A stretch of DNA of 64,000 nt from Tubulanus polymorphus (lineage: Eukaryota; Nemertea; Palaeonemertea; Tubulaniformes; Tubulanidae). The stretch is from positions 22,635,210 to 22,699,209 of the forward strand of contig NC_134030.1 of NCBI RefSeq assembly GCF_964204645.1, written 5' to 3'. The translations under genes were made by a program, and so were the position numbers. The notes below the pieces were generated by a model, which worked only from the letters and a program-made list of their open reading frames with translations, did not search any database and was not told the origin of the DNA. This document shows, piece after piece, positions 52,018 to 62,300 of this stretch (the first letter of the stretch is position 1; each line of letters begins with the position of its first letter).

Positions 52018-54300
52018 TGTCTCGAGGGGGCGCCCTTAGAACTACTCGAAGAACGCAGGGTGAGAGAGCTTATAAAAATCCTGACACCACTAGGGGGCAC
52101 CACGATAGGGGATCCATTAGGGATATCCCATTAACCATCGCTTGTCATGTATGTAAGGCAATATCTAAATTCCAATTAACCCTCAGTTACGTGGCCATTT
52201 TATGAAATCCATTTCATTGTCAATTGAAGTAATGTTTACTTATAATTGAGAATTGACGTATCTATTAAAACGCCCCCTAGTGGCAATTTCCATCGATTTT
52301 GAAAAAGAAAAAAAGAAAGAATATCAACATTTCTTATGGATTTTGTTTTGAATTCAGATATGTTAAACTAATGCATATTGATATTGTTTCTACAGTATAT
52401 CTCATTAACCCATCTATCATTATTGTTTATATATTGAGATTTGAGAACCTTGAAAAACACTATTTCTTATTTTTTTTAAAATCGATACCATTTGTAAAAC
52501 CTTGTTTAATAACCCTCCTCATATCAGCGGTTCCAGTGAACCCCATACCCTCTTATCAGGAGGTATGACATCATCTAGCAGTATCAATACATTCTGTGAG
52601 TATTTTCTGGTTTTAATGAACATTTTTTTCAAGGGTCTAAAAACTTGTATCATCAATCAAATAATTGTTGTATATATAATGCGTTGATTCACTATTTATA
52701 GGTGTATTAGAAACATTCAATTATAATTAAATGAAATTAGATGTTGATTTATATAAGAAATATGTAAAAATAATTGATAGAAATAAGCTTTCATTATTAT
52801 TATTATTATTATTATTAATTATGCGATAATTTGGCTATTTTTAGTGAATTATCATATTACCGGGTATATGAAAATTACATGGTATAAAATGAACGTTTCT
52901 GTAATAATGTAACTATTTCATCTATAATTGATACATGTGCAACAATCCACTTAGATTTTTCATCACTTAGCTATCACCATGGTAGTGATTGTTGCTACCA
53001 TTGGTGATTTGTTTACAGGGTCAGTTCTCTTGACCTTCAGGTTGACCGGGATTCAGTTCCACAGAAGACAGTTCTCCGAGTATAGGGGGTCAATTGACTA
53101 TTGAAAATGAACTAATTTTACCCTTCATTAGGCTAAAAAAAATTGATACCTTGTTTCTCCGCTCTGCTGAGCCTAAATGTTGACCCGGCCGGCCGCCTAT
53201 CTACCCTATACATTACTTTTTTTTAAAATCGTGATCAATTTCACCATAACAGACCCGGCCGCTATAGAAATGAACTGTTTACAAATTTTATCAATTTTTA
53301 CAAAAATGACCCGGCCGCTGCGGAGAAACAAGGTATCATTTTTGTTTAGCCTTAAAAGTCAACCAAGAAGGCTAAAATATAAAATATGTCACCTTGTTTC
53401 TGTCATTGTGTAAACTGAAATTGAATTTTTAATCAGTTCATTTCTGTAGATGCCAGGTCTTTTATTGTAAGCTTGATCAGGTGCTGATCCAGGGCCATTT
53501 ATTGACTAGGGCACCAACTTTGAAAAAGCCCAGCAAGCAAAATCTGCCCTTTACGATTAAACTTAATTATAGAGTTACAATAATATATTTTGGAATAGTG
53601 CCCTTTTGAGCAAATGAGAGTGCCTTTTTTGATTTTGGGGAATTTATTTTTAATCACATTTTGCGTGAGGCCGTTATTTTTTATGGCGCACAAATTGTGT
53701 GGCCCTTTTATTTACTTTTTTCCCGAAACAAAAATTTTTCGAGGGCATTTGAAAACTGTGACTACCGCACGTGCTGCATGTGCGATAGTCTGGATCCGCG
53801 CCTGTTGATCATGATTTAAGAAAAAAAAGTAATGTACAGGGTAGATCCGGCTGGGTCAACTTTACTCAGCAGAAATGAGAAACAAGGTATCAAATTTTTT
53901 AGCTTCATTTCCGATGTTTCAACCTTAGAGTGGTGAAACCGAGTCTGCCACAACTGTGGAACTGGTTCCAGGTTGACCTATTTACGAACATGGTTGTGAA
54001 ATTGAAGAGACATATCATCGTCAGTTTATTTGAAACGTTTCAAAAAACGCAATAAATAAATCTATCATTTAAAACATTCCACGTATATTTATTATCATAT
54101 CGATTTTAATGCTGCTATAATAATAATTTATTCTGTCCATATTTTTCGCCTAAATTTTAGAATTTTCTTTCTTTATACTGAATAGATAAATGAATGGTGT
54201 TATTTTATAATTTTATATCTGTATAAACATTATATAAACACTTGTATTACATTGTGTATATGACAATAAATCTATATCATTATTTATATATCAAACTCTT
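52018..54300 (+). other. Probable long 3' UTR and downstream region of the Ig gene
   Basis: This is AT-rich non-coding DNA with no conserved ORF. It includes an ATT microsatellite (about 52795-52816) and MITE-like foldback sequence at about 53110-53350 and 53820-53905. Candidate AATAAA signals lie near 54050 and at 54264-54269. The last, in an AT-rich context, may mark the transcript end. Confidence 0.4.
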
Positions 54301-55814
54301 GACTGTAGGTTCAAGTTCTTGTTTCTTTCTGGTAGTTCGGGTGCTTGCATGGAGAGGAGGGAACCAAGCCTTGACTGTTGTTGTTAATCCTGCCTGACTA
54401 GCTTGGACTCTTGACTATAATTCACCGGCTCTTTGCTTCCCAATGAGTGCCTATCTCTTGTAGGCTAATTTTGTGTTTCTAAAACCCTTCTGAGCCCATT
54501 ATTTCAATGGGCTTCCTTTTAAAAATATGATTTTATCCCAAACCCTCATGGGCTGAGTTTTCTATGGCCACGCTTTTAAGAAAGGTAATTTTGTGAACAG
54601 AGCTGTTCCGATTTCATTTAAAATTTTATCGCAACCCAAATTTCTGCCCTTTTTTGGGCTTTACTCTGAACATTTTATCCGAGCCCAGTATGTGTCCGTT
54701 TTGGGGTATATACAATTTTACCCGAACCCCGAATTAAACTCTACTGTTTAAGCTCATTCGCCGTACGAATGCTTTCAAAAACGTTCTTTTTTTCATAAGA
54801 ATAAATGCGATTATCAATAAACGTGAGCTTTTTATGAGAAATAAGAAGATTTATTTTTAGGTAAAAGGGTATTTTTCATGGCGTCGGAATCTACTAATCG
54901 TTACGTTGTTCGCCCGTGACCTGTTCGAATCGATCGAGCGCCTTTAAACCTAAAATTCAACGATATAAACGCGCCTACCCGGTCCGTATCACCCTAAACA
55001 CCTAGATAATATCCTAAACCGATAAATGCGATAGTTAATCGAGTAGATTAACGAGTTCTAAGCGAGAAATTGGCGATTTAACGAGCAGCCTGTTGATAGA
55101 CCTCAAGCATTGTTCGGGCGGCGACCTTGCCCTTCGCGTATCACTACTCATTGAACGGCGGCCATTTTTATTTCAATTCTCAGAAAATAGTGAAAAATAC
55201 GCGAATAATCGACGATTTCGGGGCTTGGAATCGGTTTAAACGAGTCAGATTGGATTTTATTTACGGTAGGTGAATTTGAAAAATGAACGAGACTCGATAT
55301 ATCGTAAATATACCCCGTAAACCTCGACATTTACAACAATTTTAATTCGTTCTATTCGCAATTCGGAGATTTGTGGCTAATCCTCTTATCTGATTCCATT
55401 TTTACGTCGTCGAATTCAATTTTTCAATTTAGAATAAATTCCTGGCCTATAAGGATCCCATTCAGTTTTCAAATTGAGTAAGAATCTGTGAGTTTGAGTT
55501 GAGTCCGGTCAGAGGGGATAGAAACTGTGATGTCGCGATGGAGTTAGAGAGAAAGTAGGTTTCGTGCTGACTTTCTGTTTGATTTGGCAGACAATATTTT
55601 GCCAATGCGGCGTAAAGGCTTTTTTGCCAATGGCGCGTTCTGATTGGTTAAGTGACGCCGTGGATGCGTACAGAGGTGGGCGACTTAGAAAATTTGAAGG
55701 AGAACCGAGTTAGAGAAAATATTGAGATTGAGCTAGACTCGAACCCGCTGATTGCTAGTCTAACGACACCAATGGAATCCCACTGAATGTCTTAACTACA
55801 TTTAGTTCTGAACC

Positions 55815-56225
55815 CACTCTATCTAGTTCCAACGTTCTGCATTCAGTTCCACATTTCTGTATCCAGTTCCACAGTTCTATATCAAGTTCCACAGTTCAGG
55901 ACTCAGTTCCACAGTTCTGGATCCAGTCCCACAGTTCTGGACTCCAGTTCCACAGTTCTGTATCCAGTTCCACAGTTCTGTATCCAGTCCCACAGTTCTG
56001 AACTCCAGTTCCACAGTTCTGTATCCAGTCCCACAGTTCAGGACTCAGTTCCACAGTTCTGTATCCAGTCCCACAGTTCTGAACTCCAGTTCCACAGTTC
56101 TGTATCAAGTTCCACAGTTCTGTATCCAGTCCCACAGTTCTGAACTCCAGTTCCACAGTTCTGTATCAAGTTCCACAGTTCTGTATCAAGTTCCACAGTT
56201 CTGTATCAAGTTCCACAGTTGTGAA
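55815..56225 (+). repeat. Tandem repeat 'cagttccacagttctgtatc'
   Basis: About twenty ~20-bp units stand directly upstream of the INO80D start exon. It is the same family as 6293-6670. Confidence 0.9.
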
Positions 56226-56283
56226 CTGTTTGTCCGCCTCCCCGTCGGTAGATGATTAATGATATAATGATTATTAATTGTAG

Positions 56284-56325
56284 ATGCGTAACTGCGTTTC
56301 TGCGACGACTGCTGAAATGAAATGA
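56284..56325 (+). CDS. Upstream ORF in INO80D leader (13 codons)
   Basis: This ATG is the first triplet after a good acceptor (tgtag). It reads 13 codons to TGA, 13 bases before the main ATG. It would act only if the exon is spliced in as predicted. Confidence 0.35.
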   Translation: MRNCVSATTAEMK

Positions 56326-56331
56326 CCGATT

Positions 56332-56346
56332 ATGGAAGATGTTTGA
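56332..56346 (+). CDS. Upstream ORF overlapping the INO80D start (4 codons)
   Basis: This reads Met-Glu-Asp-Val-stop. Its stop at 56344-56346 overlaps the beginning of the INO80D frame (ATG at 56339-56341). It is a potential translational brake. Confidence 0.35.
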   Translation: MEDV

Positions 56347-59300
56347 GGGTAAAAACATTCACTATTCGTCGTATGACAATAAACCGTTGTGTTCATACAG
56401 TATAAAACTGTGTAAACAGCGTCGATTAAACGGATACGCGTTCTGTGTGAGACATATCTTAGAGGATCCGACCGCTCCGTTTAAACAGTGTACGCATACT
56501 ACTAGACATAATAAACAACAGTGTAATAATCCAATACCACACAATGAACCTAGACAGTAAGTATCTTATACATGGGGTAGTGCGGGGAGGGTTCCGGGGG
56601 TCGGGGAGGGGGATGTGGAGGGGGTCGGGGAGTGCGGGGAGGGTTTCAGGGGTCGGGGAGGGGTGGTCCGGGGGAGGGGTCGGGGAGTGCGGGAAGGGTT
56701 CCGGGGGTCTGGGAGGGGGGTCCAGGGAGGGGTCGGGGAGTGCGGAGAGGGTTCTGGGGTCGGGGAGGGGGGTTTCGGGGGTCGGGGAGGGGAGTGCAGG
56801 GGAGTGCAGGGAGGGTTTCGGGGTCGGAGAGCAGGGCTCTTGCCTCGGCATGCACTGATAGCCCAACCTCACAGGGTCCTATCTAAGGAATGAAAGCCAC
56901 TTGCCCGGGGGTGAAGCATATCTGAAATTTCGTTTGTCCCCTTAAAAAGCTACTTGCCCTACACAGACAGTTCGATTGGTGGCACTATCATCCGTTGTAT
57001 CGACTGGGAAAAAAGCTTTGTGACATGAAATTGCACGAGCCCGGGGGACAAGTGTGAATGATTACCTACTTGCCCTGATGAGAATATACTTGTCCCGGGC
57101 AATCGGACAGGTGCTTAGATCGCACCCTGCTTCACAATAACAATCGCGCCAGGAGGTTTGTTTAATCAGAAATAAATTCAATCCCCGCTGCTGAAAATAT
57201 TATCAAGGACCAGTTTCACAAAAAAGGTTCGACTCTTAAATCACGAAATAAATGTCGGTGAAATGATTTATATGAAAGCAGATGAGAGAAAAATTACTCT
57301 TTAAATTGCACAAAATTTAAGAATTGATTGAATATTTTTTGTCGATTCGTTGTTTTGTAGATATTGTAACAATCACATGCAGATGCTGGGCATGCTGCCG
57401 AAAAAAGAACGCAAGAAAAAAGTGGATGCGATTCCGAAAGAATCGACGCTCTCGATTCATTCTAAACTCGTTAAAATGGGATTACCATCGGCACCGACTA
57501 CGACGTACACCAACGCCAATCACGCCAACGAGCGCCAAACGTTGTGCCATAATAAAATCAAAGATCGGTTGGTATTGAATCACGCGGGTTTCGCGTTTGA
57601 AGATCCGTACGCGTTCGAGGATGAGGTTGGCGTAGGTGGCGTGGCGAGCGCGCCGACGCCGCCGATACCCGCTCAAAACAATCATCATCACCACCACGAC
57701 TCGAACCACCATCTCAGTCCGGTACACACTAAAAGTCCGGTGATCTCGTTTGAGCACGCCGGACTCGGCGCGGTGGCCGCGTCTAAACTCTACCCGGAGC
57801 TCGCCGAGCGGGTCAGTAAGATGGCGCGCGCCGACGTGTCTAAATCGCGCGGAGGCGGCGGCGGTGCGGGCGGCGCCAATAAAAGCGGCGGTAACTCGCG
57901 TACGATGAACCAACTCGAGAACCGCATCGCGCAAAATAAAATCAAGGATAAATTAAAACGCAATCAGGAAGTCGTTAGTAACTGTTCGTCCGAGTCGCAA
58001 CAATCGTCGCCGGCGTTCGATTCGTCGGTGTATCATCGTCAGACGTCCGGCGGTCCGACGTTGAGTCCGCCGCCGACGATTAGTCTTACCGATAGTCCGA
58101 CGACGGCTGATCCGATAGTGTTACCCGCTGATTTATTAAACGTGACTCCATCGATTCAAACGATGTTGAATTTCGCTCAGACTCCGAATGTACCGTCGGG
58201 ATTCCCTGTCGTTCCGCTCTCTCCCGTTATCTGCGGCGGCGGCCACCAGGTGGCACTGCCGTCAGTTCACGAGGCGCCGTCTATCTCGGATTCTTCCACG
58301 AACTACAAAACCGAAGACGCAAAAACGGAAGATCTCGGCGCGAAACGGACTAAAATACGTGATTTAGCGTTTCCGATGTTCTCGGAGATTCCGCCGTTGG
58401 CGACGAAGTTGCATTTACGCAAGCCGAAACTTGTTTTATCTTTACCCGAGCAGCGGGAGAAGCTAAAACGCCGGTCGGCGATCAATATTTATAAACACTA
58501 TTCCGAGAGGAGACTTTATAATTCGGATATCGTTCCTGTCGGTAAGTGGCGTCTGTCTGTCTGTCACCTAAAACAAGGCAACCTGTACCCTGAAACAAGG
58601 CAGCCTGCGTCCCTAAAACAAGGCAACCTGTACCCTAAAACAAGGCAGCCTGCGTCCCTAAAACAAGGCAACCTGTACCCTAAAACAAGGCAACCTGTAC
58701 CCTAAAACAAGGCAGCCTGCGTCCCTAAAACAAGGAACCCGCAGCCCTAACACAAGGCAGCCTGCGCCCCTAAAACAAGGCAGCCTGTGCCCCTAAAACA
58801 AGGCAGCCTGCGCCCCTAAAACAAGGCAGCCTGCACCCCTTAAACAAGGCAGCCTGCGCCCCCTTATAGACGGTGCATCAAAGTTTAGCAGATTTCTGTT
58901 CCTCACAAGAAATACAGGAAAGAAATGAATTAAAACTAATAGTTCAATCTCGTTACCTGGTACTTGTTTCCGGTCGCGATAGTTTCATTTCAGTTAAATA
59001 TCCATCAATTAGTACCCTCAAATCTAACCCTGATTCAGTGTTTTCAATAAGAGCCAGGTCCCAGGTCCCAGACCCGTCTGTTGTTTGTAAAGGACCTGTT
59101 TTTCAAAGGGACCTGGCTTGTTAATTTCTTATTGAAAACACTGGGATTGTAACTAGTGTGAAGTGTGAATAATCAGTTTATTTGAGAATGCGCTGTTTAA
59201 ACGTCTAATGTCTGGTTTTGGATGTCAATGCTGTCCGATTGAATTTGTAGGTTTAGACAGCAGTAGTTCAGACAGCAGCGCTGATGACAGCGATCAGGAC

Positions 59301-62300
59301 GATGTACCCTGGCAGTATACATGGTTCACTGCTTCTTCTGATGATGATCCGGATTCTGATGAGTAAGTGAAACATTCCTCTCTCTCATCTCCTCTCCCCT
59401 CACCTCCCTGCTCTCTCTGCCTATCACCTCTTCCCTCTCCCCATCTTCTGCTTCCCCCTCTCTCCCTCTCCCTCTGCCTCTCCCCTCACCCCCCTCTGCC
59501 TCTCTCTCCATCCCTCTCTGTCCCTATCTGCCTCTCTTAGTTCCCTCTCTGTCTCCTCTCCCTGCTTTCCCTCTACCTCTGTCTCTCCCCCTCATCTCCC
59601 TCTGCCTCTCTATCTCTCTACTCTCTCTCCCCTCTTTCCTCCCTCTCGCTTTCTGTCTCCCTCTGCCTCTCTCCCTCCCTCTCTCTCTGTCCTCTACCTC
59701 ATCTCTCTCTGCCCTTGTCTCTTTCCATCTCCCTCTCTTAGTTCCATAGTTCCCTCTCATCGCTATCATATATACAATATGATATACTGATATTAATGTG
59801 TGTTTGTTCTGTGTGTCACAGACAGGAGGAAAGTCTTCAGATTCAACGTACGACTCGTCTGGCGATGAAACGAGCTCGAATACGACGCCGTTATTTACAA
59901 CTGAGAAAAATACACCTCGCAAATACGGGAACTCATAAATACCACGGCGACGTGACGGAGACGCTCGTAGCGGGAACTCGCGATCAGGCACTCACTACGG
60001 TACTCGCGTTGAGAGCCATGGACGAAAACCATCTAACGACAACTGTTAAAAATACCACATCACAGTAAGTATAACACACAGTATGCTCCCTACATCGCTT
60101 TAAAAACTACTTCTAAAAAAATGGTAAACGTTGAACTGAAGCTGCTTCAAATTCCTTTTATTCGAACAAAATGCCCAAAACTCATTCAATTTTCCGAAAT
60201 AGGCGATTAGAAATTTTTGTCTAGCTTGGAAGTTTTACAGTAAACTACTTCTAAATCAGTACAGTAGGAACCGGGGACCAGTTGCTCAAAAGTTTGTTAC
60301 GAGTTAACCAGTGGATAGTTGACAAAGTGACAATTGAAGGTTCATTGTTGCTATGGTATTTATCCGCCGGTTATTTTCAGCATCTTTTTCAGCAACTGGC
60401 CCCTGGATTTGTGTTGACCCAATAACCGGTAGGCGGTTAGCGAATTAGAAACCGACTTAAGGTGTAGAGGATGAAAATTTGTTTCCAAATCACTGAATTA
60501 ATAGTTTATTGAGATTAAAATACCAATTTAGGAGGAGGGAACTGTAATCGGGATATAGCCCTAAAAGTGATACAAACAATTCCTTGAAAAATGAGATTTT
60601 CTCCTTGAAATCTCAATATATCCCCAGGAATGACTGAACCGTAGGCGGGATCCTGTTATATAAACAAGTTTTCATTCATTGTTTTACTTTATTTTATTTT
60701 CAGCAGAAATCGTTATAAAACGAAGGAGGCGGAGGCGATTAAAACGTGTTTATACGTTAAAGATGACGTACAATGTACCGGTCAGGTTTTACCGTACGCT
60801 AATCACTGTCGTAAACGTATCCTTTCAAACTATTTACATTTACATCGTTTCTTGTAAGGTGTTTTCCTGCAATACTCTAGTCATGTTTACTGCATTGTTT
60901 TAACACTTGTTCCTGCAATATTTAACTAGTTTTTCCTGCCATATTTAGGTAGTTTTTTCTGCCATATTTAACTAGTTTTTTCTGCCATATTTAGGTAGTT
61001 TTTTCTGCCATATTTAGGTAGTTTTTCCAGCCATATTTAGGTAGTTTTTCTGCCATATTTAGGTAGTTTTTCCTGCCATATTTAGGTAGTTTTTCCTGCA
61101 ATATTTAGGTAGTTTTCCTGCCATATTTAGGTAGTTTTCCTGCCATATTTAGGTAGTTTTTCCTGCAATATTTAGGTAGTTTTTTCTGCCATATTTAACT
61201 AGTTTTTTCTGCCATATTTAGGTAGTTTTTCCAGCCATATTTAGGTAGTTTTTCCGCCATATTTAGGTAGTTTTTTCTGCCATATTTAGGTAGTTTTTCC
61301 TGCCATATTTAGGTAGTTTTTTCTGCCATATTTAGGTAGTTTTTCTGCCATATTTAGGTAGTTTTTTCTTCCATATTTAGGTAGTTTTTTCTGCCATATT
61401 TAACTAGTTTTTCCTGCCATATTTAGGTACTATTTCCTGCCATATTTAGGTAGTTTTTCCTCCAGTATTTAAGTAGTATTCCTGCAGTATTTAAAGGGTT
61501 CTTCCTGCAATAATTAACTCATCGCTCCTGCCACATTCATACAGTTTTCGCTGCAATTTTCACCAGTTTTAACCAGTTTTCACCTTAACCGTGCGTTTAA
61601 TTCAGATATCATGTATAATGTAGAACAGCAGTTGTTTGATTATTGCACGGCTAAGTCGACTGATAACACTCAATGCTGTGATCCCGTCTTTGATATACGT
61701 CATGATTTCCCTCTCTGTCCAAAACACGCTAAAGCAATCGACAGCGTTCCGCAGGAAGCCGTCAAACGTAAACGTAAGAAGACGAAACCGTCGGCGCTCA
61801 CGAGACCTCCGAAACGCGGCAAAAAGAAGAAAAATCAACGCAAGTTCATCCGTCCAGAAAAACCTGTTTTACCCATTGAGATATTCAGTGATACAGGTAC
61901 GTTATATAGACACACACTCGGGTGTCTGGGCAGGCGGGGTCACGGGTCACTCATCCGTCCAGAAAAACCTGTTTTACCCATTGAGATATTCAGTGATACA
62001 GGTACGTTATATAGACACACACTCGGGTGTCTGGGCGGGCGGGGTCACGGGCAGGCGGGGTCACGGGTCACTCATCCGTCCAGAAAAACCTGTTTTACCC
62101 ATTGAGATATTCAGTGATACAGGTACGTTATATAGACACACACTCGGGTGTCTGGGCAGGCGGGGTCACGGGTCACTCATCCGTCCAGAAAAACCTGTTT
62201 TACCCATTGAGATATTCAGTGATACAGGTACGTTATATAGACTAACACACGGGTGGCTGGGCGGGCGGGGTCACGGGTACACGGGCAGGCGAGGTCACGG

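Larger units (their letters stand above)
54301..56338. other. Intergenic region and probable INO80D promoter/5' UTR
   Basis: I see no protein-coding exon here. 54300-54760 has several loosely repeated segments around the word 'gccc'. 54880-55680 is richer in CpG and unique, so it is the best place for the INO80D promoter and a non-coding first exon. I cannot fix a start. 55815-56225 is an 'agttccacagttctg' tandem repeat. A clean acceptor (aattgtag) at 56276-56283 opens the exon that holds the INO80D start. Confidence 0.4.

Noticed and set aside
54880-54960. tRNA-like gttcgaat word
   Set aside because: No matching acceptor stem or A-box. I found no credible tRNA or snRNA gene in the window.
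57482-57934. 150-codon minus-strand ORF
   Set aside because: It is the antisense shadow of INO80D exon 2, which has clear family similarity on the plus strand.
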